NCBI RefSeq assembly: GCF_001681715.1
Contig: NZ_LNWY01000018.1
Span: 91,779 to 155,778 of the forward strand
Length of the DNA: 64,000 nucleotides
Reading direction: 5' to 3'
Origin: Tritonibacter mobilis
GTDB lineage: Bacteria; Pseudomonadota; Alphaproteobacteria; Rhodobacterales; Rhodobacteraceae
Under the pieces are notes generated by a model. The model had not been told where the DNA came from and did not search any database. It worked only from the letters and a program-made list of their open reading frames with translations. Shown piece by piece: positions 44,266 through 52,927 of this stretch. Position 1 is the first letter of the stretch. Every line of letters starts with the position of its first letter. A program made the translations under genes and the position numbers.

Positions 44266-44391
44266 CGGGTTTGAGGGATTTCGCTTTGGGCTTTGCCCAA
44301 AGCGACCCGCGCCGCGCGCCCTTCGGGCGCGCGGCGCTTGGCCCAACGGGAAGCGTGGTTTTTTATAAACCTCGCTGACGGGCGGGAGGTC
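44266..44391 (+). repeat. Double-hairpin dispersed repeat, copy C
   Basis: GGTTTGAGGGATTTCGC, hairpin 1 CGCTTTGGGC-TTT-GCCCAAAGCG (44282-44304), linker GACCC, hairpin 2 GCGCCGCGCGCCC-TTCG-GGCGCGCGGCGC, TTGGCCCAACG (44339-44348), and GGGCGGGAGGTC about 40 bases on. It occupies the gap between tag and the convergent M24 gene. Confidence 0.85.
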
Positions 44392-44430
44392 ACCCGCCTG
44401 CCAGTGAAGCCGACCGGTTGAGGGACCGAG

Positions 44431-45600
44431 TTACTTCACCACAATTTCGCGCGGCACATCGACCAGAGCCTCGCCGCCGTTCGGGGTCACCACAAAGGTC
44501 TCGGTGATCGCCATGCCCCAGTCCGGGGTCCACAGACCCGGCATCAGGTGGAACGTCATGTTCTCTTCGAGCTTGGTGGTATCGCCTGGACGCAGCGACA
44601 TCGTGCGCTCGCCCCAATCCGGTGGGTAGCTGAGGCCAACCGGATAGCCGGTGCGGTTGCCCTTGATGTAGCCCGCGCGGCCAAAGCTCTCATAGACGCA
44701 GGCGGCGACCTCTTCGCAGGTGACACCGGGCTTGGCGACGGCGAATGTGTCTTCGATCGCCTGCAGGATTGCCTTTTCCCCGCGGCGGATGTCCTCGGGC
44801 GGGCTGCCGAGGAACAGCGTGCGGCTGATCGGGCAATGATAGCGGCGCACGCAGCCCGAGATCTCGAAATAGGTTGCCTCGCCGGGGGCCAGGGGGCGGT
44901 CATTCCAGGTGATATGCGAGGCTGAGGCCTCAATGCCCGAGGGCGCGATGGGTGAGATTGCCGGATAATCCCCGGCCAGAAGCGGCAGACCCTCGATACC
45001 TGCGGCCTGCACCCGTGCCACCAGCGCGTTTTTGGGAATGCCTTCATTGAATTCCGCGCGCAGTACCCCGTGCATATGCGCCGAGAGCTTGCCTGCTGCC
45101 TGCATCAACTGCAGTTCCTGTTCGCTTTTGACCGCGCGTTGCCAGTTCACAAGGCCCGTGGCATCCGCAAAGGCATCGCGGCCAAAGGCGGTTTCCAGAA
45201 TCTCATGGCTGCGGGCGGAGTAATAGTAGTTGTCCATCTCCACGCCGATGGCTTCGGTCCAGCCATATTCGCGCAGCAGATCCACCAGCGAGTCAAACGG
45301 GTGGTGATCGGGATGTTGGACGTGTTCTTCGGGCCAGTCAAAGAGATGATCGGCCTCCAACCAGGTGGTCAATGCGGCGCCGGGCTTGTCCTGAGTGCGG
45401 CCCCACCACATCGGCATGCCGTTTTCATGCAGAATCACTGCCTGCGGGACATAAAAGCTCCAGCCGTCGTAGCCGGTGAGCCATGCCATGTTGGAAGGAT
45501 CGCAGATCACCAGTGTTTTAAGGCCCTGTGCTGCCATGGCGCGGCGGGTCTTTTCCAATCTGCGGGCGTATTCGGTGGTGGTAAAATCGTTGGCGGGCAT
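44431..45600 (-). CDS. M24-family peptidase, DoeA (ectoine hydrolase)-like
   Basis: 389 residues in the creatinase/prolidase two-domain fold. Regions such as NMAWLTGYDGWSFYVPQ and GYPVGLSYPPDWGERTMSLRPGD match ectoine hydrolase DoeA more than prolidase. Expected metal ligands of true dipeptidases are mostly absent or replaced. No other ectoine catabolic gene (doeB, doeX) is nearby, so another cyclic amide is possible. The start codon overlaps the upstream UPF0173 stop (TAATG), so translation is likely coupled. Confidence 0.82.
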   Translation of the reverse strand: MPANDFTTTEYARRLEKTRRAMAAQGLKTLVICDPSNMAWLTGYDGWSFYVPQAVILHENGMPMWWGRTQDKPGAALTTWLEADHLFDWPEEHVQHPDHHPFDSLVDLLREYGWTEAIGVEMDNYYYSARSHEILETAFGRDAFADATGLVNWQRAVKSEQELQLMQAAGKLSAHMHGVLRAEFNEGIPKNALVARVQAAGIEGLPLLAGDYPAISPIAPSGIEASASHITWNDRPLAPGEATYFEISGCVRRYHCPISRTLFLGSPPEDIRRGEKAILQAIEDTFAVAKPGVTCEEVAACVYESFGRAGYIKGNRTGYPVGLSYPPDWGERTMSLRPGDTTKLEENMTFHLMPGLWTPDWGMAITETFVVTPNGGEALVDVPREIVVK

Positions 45601-46292
45601 TAGAACTCGATTTCTTTCATAACCTGTGGCTCGATGACGTTGACGCCGGGAAGCCCGTCAATCAAGTCCTGTGCGCTCTGTTCCAGCAATGGAAAGGTGC
45701 GATAGTGGCAGGGAATGACCGTTTTGAAGGCAAAATAGCGCCTTGCGGCATAGGCGGCGGCCTTCATATCCATGGTGAAATGGCCACCAGCCGATAGGAT
45801 GCCGATGTCGGGTTTGTAGTAGTCTCCCATCCAGTCCATATCGGCCATAATGTCCGTATCCCCCGAGACATAGATCATCTGTCCCTCGGCTTGGATCATA
45901 TAGCCCACTTCGCTGCCAGCGGTGCGCAGCCCGTCGCGGGTGGAAAACGTGTTGGAATGGGAGGCGGGCACCATCGACACGCGGGTCTCGCCCACATCGA
46001 CCGTGCCCCCTTTGTTAAAGCCCAGGGTTTCCACGCCTTCGGTTTCACCCCAATAGCCCATCAGATCATATTGGCCGATGATCGGGATCGAGAGGTGTTT
46101 GGCAAGGCCAAGCACGTCTGCCACGTGATCAAAATGCGCGTGGGTCAACAGGATATGCGTGGCCCCCTTGGTGGCGGCATCATGCTGGCTGTCGTCCAGC
46201 ATCGGGTTGCCGGTAAGCCAAGGGTCGATGAGGAGGGTGGTCTCGCCCGTTTCCAGACGAAAGCCGCCGTGACCTAGCCAGATCAGTTTCAT
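45600..46292 (-). CDS. UPF0173 metal-dependent hydrolase
   Basis: 230 residues of metallo-beta-lactamase fold. THAHFDHVAD is the zinc-binding HxHxDH motif (about 50-59); LIDPWLTGNP and YVSGDTDIMADMDWM give further ligands. It acts on an unknown substrate; some relatives are phosphodiesterases or lactonases. It overlaps the M24 gene by one base and may open or process a cyclic substrate with it. Initiates at ATG 46292. Confidence 0.88.
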   Translation of the reverse strand: MKLIWLGHGGFRLETGETTLLIDPWLTGNPMLDDSQHDAATKGATHILLTHAHFDHVADVLGLAKHLSIPIIGQYDLMGYWGETEGVETLGFNKGGTVDVGETRVSMVPASHSNTFSTRDGLRTAGSEVGYMIQAEGQMIYVSGDTDIMADMDWMGDYYKPDIGILSAGGHFTMDMKAAAYAARRYFAFKTVIPCHYRTFPLLEQSAQDLIDGLPGVNVIEPQVMKEIEF

Positions 46293-46635
46293 GCGCCGTT
46301 CTCCGCGTTGTCCAAGAAGTATGTGGAATGTCTTTTACGTGACCCTATCAGGGGTTTGGGAAAAATCCATGGCTGTGATGAAGTCATGAAAGACGATAGA
46401 GCAGGGGCAGCGCTCCCGCCCGCTCTCATGCCCCTTTGGGGCCTTGCGATCCGTTGGGCCGAGCGCGCGCGGACAGCTTTGCTGTCCGCGCGCGGGTCGC
46501 ATCGGGCAAAGCCCGATGCGAAACACCTCAGTTGGCGGTGGGATTTGGATATGCGGGCGGAGAATTCCCAAGGCAGGCTTGCGGCGCGCAGGCACGAGCG
46601 GTAAACGCGTGGACAAGACGAGATGAGGGTTATTG
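46293..46635. other. Divergent gap before gatC
   Basis: Holds repeat copy D (46412-46530) and should contain the promoters of gatCA and the minus-strand hydrolase unit. The gatC ribosome-binding site is GATGAGGG at about 46622-46629. Nothing else was recognised. Confidence 0.5.
46412..46530 (-). repeat. Double-hairpin dispersed repeat, copy D
   Basis: Reverse orientation: CTCCCGCCC tail (46413-46421), CGTTGGGCC (46452-46460), hairpin 2 pairing GCGCGCGGACAGC with GCTGTCCGCGCGC, CGGGTCGC linker, hairpin 1 GCATCGGGC-AAA-GCCCGATGC (46499-46519), GAAACACCTC end. It lies between the divergent hydrolase operon and gatC. Confidence 0.85.
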
Positions 46636-46923
46636 ATGTCGATTGACCAAAGCACAGCCGCGAAAGTGGCCAAACTGGCCCGGATCAAGGTCGAAGAGGA
46701 CGCTCTGCCTGCGCTGGCAGAGGAGTTCAACACGATCCTCGGGTTCATCGAGCAACTGAATGAAGTGGATGTCGAGGGCGTCGAACCGATGACCTCCGTC
46801 ACCCCGCAGCGCCTCAAGCGCCGCGAAGATGTGGTCACCGACGGCAACCAGCAGGACAAGGTGCTGGCCAATGCCCCCGATGCCCGCGAAGGCTTCTTTG
46901 CTGTGCCCAAGGTTGTGGAGTAA
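46636..46923 (+). CDS. gatC: Asp-tRNA(Asn)/Glu-tRNA(Gln) amidotransferase subunit C
   Basis: 95 residues. GatC holds GatA and GatB together in the transamidation route that makes Gln-tRNA from misacylated Glu-tRNA. Family signs are AAKVAKLARIKV, ILGFIEQLNEVDVEGVEPM and a C-terminal FFAVPKVVE. ATG 46636 is preferred to the adjacent TTG 46633. Three bases separate it from gatA. gatB is not in the window. Confidence 0.95.
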   Translation: MSIDQSTAAKVAKLARIKVEEDALPALAEEFNTILGFIEQLNEVDVEGVEPMTSVTPQRLKRREDVVTDGNQQDKVLANAPDAREGFFAVPKVVE

Positions 46924-46926
46924 GAC

Positions 46927-48414
46927 ATGTCTGACCTGAATAAACTGGGCCTTGCAGAGGCCCGCGATCTGCTGCGTAAGGGTGACACCACCTCTGTGGA
47001 ACTCACCGAAGCCTGCCTCAAGGCCATCGACGGGGCAGATGCGCTCAATGCGTTTGTGCATAAAACCCCCGAGATCGCGCTGGAGCGTGCCAAGGCGGCG
47101 GATGCGCGCATCAAAGAAGGCGACGCACCCGCCATGTGTGGTCTGCCCATCGGAATCAAGGATCTGTTCTGCACCAAAGGTGTCGACAGTCAGGCGGCGT
47201 CGAACATCCTCAAGGGGTTCAAGCCCGAATATGAATCCACCGTCTCGCAGAAATTGCAGGACGCAGGCGCGGTGATGCTCGGCAAGCTGAACATGGACGA
47301 ATTTGCTATGGGCTCGTCGAACGAGACCTCCGCCTATGGCAATGCCATCAGCCCATGGCGGCGCGGCGCGGAAGAGACCCCGCTGACCCCCGGTGGGTCT
47401 TCGGGCGGCTCGGCGGCGGCTGTGGCGGCAGACCTGTGCCTTGCGGCAACCGGCACTGATACGGGTGGATCGATCCGCCAGCCTGCGGCCTTTACTGGCA
47501 CCGTCGGCATCAAACCCACCTACGGGCGCTGCTCGCGCTGGGGCATCGTGGCCTTTGCTTCATCGCTGGATCAGGCCGGGCCGATGACCAAGAACGTGCG
47601 CGACGCGGCCATCATGCTTGAGGCCATGTGTGGCTATGACGCCAAGGATTCGACTTCCGCAGACCTCGCGGTCCCCAACTTCGAGGCGATGCTGACCGGC
47701 GACATCAAGGGCAAGAAAATCGGCATCCCGCGCGAATATCGCATGGACGGCATGCCCGCCGAGATTGCCAAGCTCTGGGACGAGGGCGCAGCGATGCTCA
47801 AGGCTGCGGGCGCCGAGATCGTAGACATCTCGCTGCCGCACACAAAATACGCGCTGCCTGCCTATTACGTGATCGCCCCGGCTGAGGCCTCTTCGAACCT
47901 CGCGCGCTATGATGGCGTGCGCTACGGCCACCGCGCGACGCTGGCGCAGGGTGACGGCATCACCGAGATGTACGAGAAAACCCGCGCCGAAGGGTTTGGC
48001 CACGAGGTGCAGCGCCGCGTGATGGTCGGTACCTATGTGCTGTCGGCGGGGTTCTACGACGCTTATTACAACCGCGCGCGCAAGGTTCGCACCTTGATCA
48101 AAAAGGACTTCGAGGATGCTTTTGCCGCCGGTGTGGACGCGATCCTGACCCCGGCGACGCCCTCTGCGGCCTTTGGCCTTGGCGAGATGAATGACGAAGA
48201 TCCGGTCAAGATGTACCTGAACGATGTCTTCACCGTCACCGTGAACCTTGCAGGCCTGCCCGGTATTTCGGTGCCAACCGGTGTCGACACTCAAGGTCTG
48301 CCGCTGGGACTGCAGCTGATCGGGCGGCCGTGGGAAGAAGGGGATCTTCTGAATACCGCCTATGCGCTGGAGCAATCCGCCGGATTTGTAGCCAAGCCTG
48401 CGCAGTGGTGGTAA
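46927..48414 (+). CDS. gatA: Asp-tRNA(Asn)/Glu-tRNA(Gln) amidotransferase subunit A
   Basis: Amidase subunit that releases ammonia from glutamine. 495 residues. The Ser-cisSer-Lys triad is visible: K78 in PIGIKDL, S158 in [12 protein letters not shown] and S182 in TGGSIRQP. Downstream of gatC by 3 bases, one operon. The C-terminal half contains the conserved [11 protein letters not shown]. Confidence 0.97.
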   Translation: MSDLNKLGLAEARDLLRKGDTTSVELTEACLKAIDGADALNAFVHKTPEIALERAKAADARIKEGDAPAMCGLPIGIKDLFCTKGVDSQAASNILKGFKPEYESTVSQKLQDAGAVMLGKLNMDEFAMGSSNETSAYGNAISPWRRGAEETPLTPGGSSGGSAAAVAADLCLAATGTDTGGSIRQPAAFTGTVGIKPTYGRCSRWGIVAFASSLDQAGPMTKNVRDAAIMLEAMCGYDAKDSTSADLAVPNFEAMLTGDIKGKKIGIPREYRMDGMPAEIAKLWDEGAAMLKAAGAEIVDISLPHTKYALPAYYVIAPAEASSNLARYDGVRYGHRATLAQGDGITEMYEKTRAEGFGHEVQRRVMVGTYVLSAGFYDAYYNRARKVRTLIKKDFEDAFAAGVDAILTPATPSAAFGLGEMNDEDPVKMYLNDVFTVTVNLAGLPGISVPTGVDTQGLPLGLQLIGRPWEEGDLLNTAYALEQSAGFVAKPAQWW

Positions 48415-48466
48415 AACACATCGCTAAGAAGAGTGAAAAGCTAGACTGAGCAGACAGGTGACGCAG

Positions 48467-49231
48467 ATGCGAGTTTCGGGATTTTTGATCGCGGTCAGCG
48501 CGATGGCACTGGTGGCCTGCAGCCCGCAGGTCCCCGACAGCGCGGCAGGGGTAGGGGACGCAACAAGTCCCTTTAACGCTCCGCCCGAGGTCGAAGCAGG
48601 CCGCACCCTGAACGGCGCACCTCTGGTGCCCGCATCTCGCCTGTCGACTGAAACGTCTGGAACAAACGCCAACTGGCAGCAGCCCCGCCCCTCCGCCGGG
48701 GCTGCCGCAACTGCAAATGACGACATCGCCAGAGAGGCCGCAGCAGCGATTTCAGCCGCTGGTCAGAACTCAGGTCAGGCCCCGCTGGAAGCCAGCCCCT
48801 CGAACCCGGCACCCGCACTGGTCGGTAACCCCAACCTGTCGGACGAGAATAATTTCGAGGCCGTCGCCGCCCGTCAAACCATCGAGAGTGACGCTGAGCG
48901 CATCGCACGCCAGCGCGCGCAATATCAGGTGGTCACCCCCACGGCTGTACCAGACCGCCCGCAGGATCTGGCGCCCAATATCGTGCGCTACGCGCTGTCG
49001 ACCTCCAATCCCCGCGGTCAGCGGATCTATAGCCGCACCGGGATCAACCTGCAGGCCCGTTCGCAGCGCCACTGCGCGGAATATGCCTCTGCCGATCTCG
49101 CGCAGACCGCATTTCTTGAGATGGGTGGGCCAAAACGGGACCGCAAGGCGCTGGACCCGGATGGGGATGGCTACGCCTGTGGCTGGGATCCGGCCCCGTT
49201 TCGCGCCGCTGTGCGCGCGCAGGGCGACTAA
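48467..49231 (+). CDS. Excalibur-type calcium-binding lipoprotein
   Basis: 254 residues from ATG 48467. MRVSGFLIAVSAMALVAC is a lipoprotein signal (Cys 18). A long disordered Ala/Pro/Ser-rich linker (about 20-150) follows, then a C-terminal Excalibur-like domain with DPDGDGYACGW, a Dx-D-x-D-G-x-x-C calcium-loop pattern and paired Cys (HCAEYAS earlier). Excalibur domains accompany extracellular proteins and nucleases; function is unknown. It follows gatA and precedes ampD, possibly a coregulated envelope pair. Confidence 0.78.
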   Translation: MRVSGFLIAVSAMALVACSPQVPDSAAGVGDATSPFNAPPEVEAGRTLNGAPLVPASRLSTETSGTNANWQQPRPSAGAAATANDDIAREAAAAISAAGQNSGQAPLEASPSNPAPALVGNPNLSDENNFEAVAARQTIESDAERIARQRAQYQVVTPTAVPDRPQDLAPNIVRYALSTSNPRGQRIYSRTGINLQARSQRHCAEYASADLAQTAFLEMGGPKRDRKALDPDGDGYACGWDPAPFRAAVRAQGD

Positions 49232-49240
49232 GCCGAACAC

Positions 49241-49900
49241 ATGTCTGATGTCTCCCCGATCTGGCATCCGAGTCCCAATTACGGGCCACGGCGTGAGGGC
49301 CTGCGCCCCCATCTGATCGTGCTGCATTACACCGCAATGCAGAGCGCAGATGCCGCACTCACACGGCTATGTGATCCCGCATATGAGGTCTCGGCTCATT
49401 ATCTGATCGGCGGCGATGGCAGACTTTGGCAAATGGTCGAAGAGGACCAACGCGCCTGGCACGCAGGCGCAGGCGAATGGGCGGGGCAGCAGGACATCAA
49501 TTCACGCTCTATCGGGATTGAGTTGGACAATCGCGGCGATCATCCGTTCTCCGAGCCGCAAATGCACAGGCTGGAAACCCTTCTGCCACACATCATGACC
49601 CGCTGGAACATTGCGCCCGAGGGTGTGATTGGCCATTCAGACCTTGCGCCCGGGCGCAAATGGGATCCGGGGCCGCGCTTCGACTGGCAGCGGCTGGAGA
49701 CCCTTGGATATGCGCGGCCTGCCAGCCGGTCACATGCCGCAACCGCCGCTACACCGCAGAGCTTTCGCGACGCCGCCAAGGCTTGCGGCTTTACGGCCAA
49801 AGCAGATGACGCCACGCTCCTCGAAACAGTGCGCCTGCGCTACCGTCCATGGGGGCAGGGACCGCTCTGTGACGCAGACCTTACTCCCCTCATGGACTGA
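49241..49900 (+). CDS. N-acetylmuramoyl-L-alanine amidase (AmpD/AmiD type)
   Basis: 219 residues. Zinc ligands H29 (LIVLHYTAM), H132 and D142 (GHSDLAPGRKWDPG) and the conserved NSRSIGIELDNRG are those of the Amidase_2 family, which cuts the bond between N-acetylmuramic acid and peptide. No signal is seen, so it is more AmpD-like (cytosolic recycling). C-terminal tail 155-219 may be an added peptidoglycan-binding-like helical domain. It is 9 bases after the preceding stop, so the two are likely cotranscribed. Confidence 0.9.
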   Translation: MSDVSPIWHPSPNYGPRREGLRPHLIVLHYTAMQSADAALTRLCDPAYEVSAHYLIGGDGRLWQMVEEDQRAWHAGAGEWAGQQDINSRSIGIELDNRGDHPFSEPQMHRLETLLPHIMTRWNIAPEGVIGHSDLAPGRKWDPGPRFDWQRLETLGYARPASRSHAATAATPQSFRDAAKACGFTAKADDATLLETVRLRYRPWGQGPLCDADLTPLMD

Positions 49901-49914
49901 CCTTTATCTTCTAA

Positions 49915-49977
49915 CGTCAAATATCCTGGGGGGAATGCGCATCCGCGCAGAGGGGCAACGCCCCTCTCAGCCGCTCC
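49915..49977 (-). repeat. Hairpin-plus-GATATTT dispersed repeat, copy 3
   Basis: TATCTTCTAACGTCAAATATCCTGG resembles the 3' end of the family, then a degenerate middle, then GAGGGGC-AAC-GCCCCTC. It lies between ampD and rnpB and is the most diverged of the four copies. Confidence 0.6.
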
Positions 49978-49980
49978 ACC

Positions 49981-50009
49981 TTGACGCAGCGCCGATGCAG
50001 GCGTAGGCA
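49981..50009 (+). promoter_or_regulatory. Sigma-70-type promoter of rnpB
   Basis: TTGACG (49981-49986), 17-base spacer, TAGGCA (50004-50009). The RNA P1 helix would start 7 bases later at about 50016. Confidence 0.75.
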
Positions 50010-50015
50010 GACCGC

Positions 50016-50446
50016 GCGCAGAGAGCCGGATGGCCGCGTTGGGGCATCAAGCCCCCGCGAGGAAAGTCCGGACTCCCTGAAACAACGGTGCCGGGTAACG
50101 CCCGGGCAGGGCAACCTGACGGAAAGCGCCACAGAAATGAGACCGCCTCGCCGCTCTGGAGGTTCGCCAAAGGATGCGACGGGGTAAGGATGAAACGGTG
50201 GGGTAAGAGCCCACCGCACCGCTGGCAACAGGGGTGGCACGGCAAGCCCCACCGGGAGCAATGCCAAATAGGGCCTCCGCGCGGGCCGGGTCGGGCAACC
50301 GAGACCGCCGCTAGGGATGTTTCACCCGAGAGAGGCCGGGTTGGCAGCTAGAGGCGTCCGGCAACGGGCGTCCCAGAAGAATGGTCATCAAACCTTGCCT
50401 TTCGGGGCAGGGGGAACAAGATCCGGCTTATAGGCTCTCTGCGCAA
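50016..50446 (+). ncRNA. rnpB: RNase P RNA, type A
   Basis: Catalytic RNA of tRNA 5' end maturation, about 430 nt. Ends are set by P1: GCGCAGAGAGCC (50016-50027) pairs with GGCTCTCTGCGC (50433-50444), 12 bp. Conserved elements in order: GAGGAAAGTCCGGACT (CR I), ACAGAAATGAGACC, GGGTAAGGATGAAAC (CR II-III area), AGAGCCCACCG, AGAATGGTCATC and ACAAGATCCGGCTTATAG (CR V). A clean promoter precedes. No terminator hairpin was identified right after P1. Confidence 0.97.
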
Positions 50447-50536
50447 AATACGCAGCCCTTCGAGGCGCGACAGCATCGTAATCCGCCCCTAAAGCGCGAT
50501 TTTAGTAAGAGCTGCAATTTAGCCGGGCGAATCCTA

Positions 50537-50564
50537 TTGACACTCGCCACCACAAAGGTAAAAG
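50537..50564 (+). promoter_or_regulatory. Candidate promoter of rpmG
   Basis: TTGACA (50537-50542), 16-base spacer, TAAAAG (50559-50564). The start site would be near 50571, giving a leader of about 58 bases before rpmG. Confidence 0.5.
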
Positions 50565-50628
50565 CGCACGCTCATATAGGAATTAGACCCGAGAGGCCCC
50601 CTGCCTTTTCGGACGCAGGAGAAGCACA

Positions 50629-50796
50629 ATGGCGAAGCCGACGACCATCAAAATCCGCCTGAACTCGACCGCGGGCACGGGCCACTTCTACGTGACCAAG
50701 AAAAACGCGCGCACCATGACCGAGAAAATGACCGTTCGTAAATACGACCCGGTCGCGCGCAAGCACGTCGAGTACAAAGAAGGCAAAATCAAGTAA
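50629..50796 (+). CDS. rpmG: 50S ribosomal protein L33
   Basis: 55 residues ([14 protein letters not shown], then [10 protein letters not shown]), the normal length for bL33. A component of the large ribosomal subunit near the E site. It lacks the paired-Cys zinc ribbon of the Cys-containing paralogues. ATG 50629 has CAGGAG 7 bases upstream. A terminator follows at 50826. Confidence 0.97.
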   Translation: MAKPTTIKIRLNSTAGTGHFYVTKKNARTMTEKMTVRKYDPVARKHVEYKEGKIK

Positions 50797-50825
50797 GCCT
50801 TTCGGGGTCCATTGGATCTCAGTCT

Positions 50826-50858
50826 AAAAAAGGTCGCGCATCGGGCGCGGCCTTTTTT
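50826..50858 (+). terminator. Intrinsic terminator of rpmG
   Basis: AAAAAAGGTCGCGC pairs with GCGCGGCCTTTTTT (one G-T) around ATCGG, starting about 30 bases after the rpmG stop. The stem blends into the T-run. Confidence 0.85.
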
Positions 50859-51037
50859 GTTGTGCAGCACAGATCATATGCGCAGCGCAGGGTTTGCCCG
50901 CAGGGATCGGTGTCGCGCTTATCTAAAATGCAGAATCTGTGCCGGGCCTTGGCCGTGGGATCTGCACATTCCTGCCCTATTTCGCGGTCAGACCTCTAGG
51001 CGTGGTGTGAAAGTTAGAGAGTGGAGAGGGTGATCTT

Positions 51038-51163
51038 ATGAAAAGCCTGATTGGATTGTCTGCGCTGATGTTGTTGTTGCCTGCAGCCGTGGCACTGACC
51101 GAACAGCAAGAAACCGTCGCAGTGCTGAAAGCCCCGACAGTTGTTGATGTCAAAGCGCTCTGA
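51038..51163 (+). CDS. 41-residue exported peptide
   Basis: MKSLIGLSALMLLLPAAVAL then TEQQETVAVLKAP and a short end, finishing VVDVKAL. The first 19 residues look like a Sec signal ending AVA, leaving a mature peptide of about 22 residues. ATG 51038 follows a strong GGAGAGGG about 8 bases upstream, which supports translation. It stands alone between rpmG and a minus-strand GNAT. The function is unknown. Confidence 0.5.
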   Translation: MKSLIGLSALMLLLPAAVALTEQQETVAVLKAPTVVDVKAL

Positions 51164-51322
51164 TCTGTGCAGACGGGCTGCCTCGCGCATCGATTGATTT
51201 AACGGAAGTTAACACCCCTGACGAGCGCCGTTGAAGGGAACCATGCCAAGGTTCAACCGGATTGAAGCAGGCCCACCATTGATGCACCGGGGCGCGAAAT
51301 GCGCCTCCGGCAGGGCGAGCCA

Positions 51323-51814
51323 TCAGGACTTGGTTTCGCGGTCCTTGCGCCACTCTGCCATGGTGAGAACCGGCTCCAGCCCAAAATGACGCATCAATGC
51401 GGCTGAGGCCGCGTTGAAGGGCGCGTAGGTCACGCCGATCACATCGGCCCCTTTCTCAAGTGCGTCCTGTTTCATTCGCGTCATAAGCGCCTTGCCCACC
51501 CCGATCTGGCGCAGTGCGGGGGTGACGGCTATGTGGTGCACCGTTGCGCGGCGCTCTGCCGGGCGTACGGGCAGGGCGGGGCGATCCTCCATCCCATAGA
51601 TCAGATACCCCATAACGGCGTCCTGAGGGCTGATGGCGGCGAGGGCGCAAATCTCTGGTTTCTCCAGCCACTCTTGCAACCATGCACAAAGATCAGCGTC
51701 CGCGGGGTCAGGTGTGTGGCGTTCAGGCTGGTGCTCGACGTGGAGCGCGTGCAAGTCCTGCAGCAGTGGCACCAAGAGCGTGGCCCGCTCTGGGCCAATG
51801 GGTTCAATCTTCAT
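51323..51814 (-). CDS. GNAT-family N-acetyltransferase
   Basis: 163 residues. Motif A is VHHIAVTPALRQIGVGKALMTRM, giving the acetyl-CoA loop (RQIGVGKA), followed by the VTYAPFNAASAALMRHFGLEP motif B. The substrate is unknown. The gene starts at ATG 51814 and stands alone. There is no obvious coupling to neighbours. Confidence 0.87.
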   Translation of the reverse strand: MKIEPIGPERATLLVPLLQDLHALHVEHQPERHTPDPADADLCAWLQEWLEKPEICALAAISPQDAVMGYLIYGMEDRPALPVRPAERRATVHHIAVTPALRQIGVGKALMTRMKQDALEKGADVIGVTYAPFNAASAALMRHFGLEPVLTMAEWRKDRETKS

Positions 51815-51861
51815 CGGTCAATCCTTGGGTCGTGTCGAAATCAAATCAGGGGTCTGAAAAT

Positions 51862-51891
51862 GAAAAGGGGCGGATCAATCTGATCCGCCCC
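51862..51891 (-). terminator. Intrinsic terminator of the Bax-inhibitor-1 gene
   Basis: On the minus strand GGGGCGGATCA pairs with TGATCCGCCCC around GAT, then TTTTTC. It lies about 28 bases beyond the stop at 51919. On the plus strand it is not followed by T. Confidence 0.88.
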
Positions 51892-51918
51892 GGCTGTCTG
51901 TAAGTTGGGAAGTTGCGG

Positions 51919-52698
51919 TTATTCGCGGTTCCCGAGCAGCTGGAGCAGCATCATGAACATGTTGATGAAGTCCAGATAGAGGCTCAGCGCGCCCATGACG
52001 GCAGCCTTGCCAAGCCATTCCTGATCGCCAGCATGTGCCATCTGCAGGTAGTCGTTCTTGATGCGCTGGGTGTCATAAGCGGTGAGGCCCGCAAAGATCA
52101 GAACACCGATCACGGAGATTGCAAACGCCATCGCGGAGGACGCGAGGAAGATGTTCACAACCGACGCCACGATCAGGCCGATCAGACCCATGATCAGGAA
52201 CGAACCCATGCCGGAGAGGTCTTTCTTGGTGGTGTAACCCACCAGCGACAGACCCGCAAAGGCGATGGAGGTCACCAGGAACACCTGCGCGATGCTTTCA
52301 CCGGTGAAGGTCACGAAGATCGAAGAGATCGACAGACCCATCAGTGCGGCAAAAGCGTAGAAGACAACCTGAACGCCAGCGGCGGACAGACGGTTCACGG
52401 CAGCGCCAAAGCCAAAGAAGACAAAGGCCAGCGGGGCGAACATGATCACCCATTTCAGCGGCGACGCATAGATCGCGTAGCCGAAGTTGGTCAGATAGCT
52501 GTCAGAGCTCAGCTGCGCGACGGCATTGGCCGGGTCAGAGGTAACCGACAGGCCTGCAATCGCCCAAGCGGCGAGGAAGGTAATAAGTGTGCCCACGGAC
52601 ATGGTGCCGTAGACTTTGTTCATGTGGGCGCGAAGCCCGGCGTCGATCTCGGCGCTGCGCGCGCCGGCAGCAGATCGAATGCTGTCAAACTGTGCCAT
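51919..52698 (-). CDS. Bax inhibitor-1 / YccA family membrane protein
   Basis: 259 residues with seven predicted helices, the typical BI-1 topology. The signature VFLVTSIAFAGLSLVGYTTKKDL and the C-terminal AYDTQRIKNDY with its acidic/basic pair are seen. YccA interacts with FtsH and limits degradation in E. coli; the same role is plausible here since HflKC genes are also present. ATG 52698. Confidence 0.93.
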   Translation of the reverse strand: MAQFDSIRSAAGARSAEIDAGLRAHMNKVYGTMSVGTLITFLAAWAIAGLSVTSDPANAVAQLSSDSYLTNFGYAIYASPLKWVIMFAPLAFVFFGFGAAVNRLSAAGVQVVFYAFAALMGLSISSIFVTFTGESIAQVFLVTSIAFAGLSLVGYTTKKDLSGMGSFLIMGLIGLIVASVVNIFLASSAMAFAISVIGVLIFAGLTAYDTQRIKNDYLQMAHAGDQEWLGKAAVMGALSLYLDFINMFMMLLQLLGNRE

Positions 52699-52848
52699 GT
52701 GTCATGGTCTCCGTCTAGATTCTCCCTCAGAGCACACCCGCGACGCGGATCTGCCTGTTGCCTCAAATATTGGCTTTTGCGCCCGCAGGTTCAAGAGGTT
52801 CGGGCCTGCAATCGAGGTAAAATGAACGGCAGTTTGGCAAGTTTTTTA

Positions 52849-52896
52849 CCGGAACCGGATCCGCTTAGCGGGGTGAGCCGGTTCCGGCCGTTTTTT
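52849..52896 (+). terminator. Orphan plus-strand terminator upstream of DUF1127 gene
   Basis: CCGGAACCGG and CCGGTTCCGG make a perfect 10-bp stem (52849-52858 with 52878-52887), with an inner CCGC-TTA-GCGG hairpin in the loop, followed by CCGTTTTTTGG. No plus-strand gene precedes it within 1.9 kb. Confidence 0.6.
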
Positions 52897-52927
52897 GGCT
52901 CTATTCTTGGTCTGCACTGAGCGCACC

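Noticed and set aside
51913..52920. Plus-strand open frame of 335 codons opposite the Bax-inhibitor gene
   Set aside because: Composed of His/Asp/Gly shadow codons. The other strand is a clear seven-helix protein with its own terminator.
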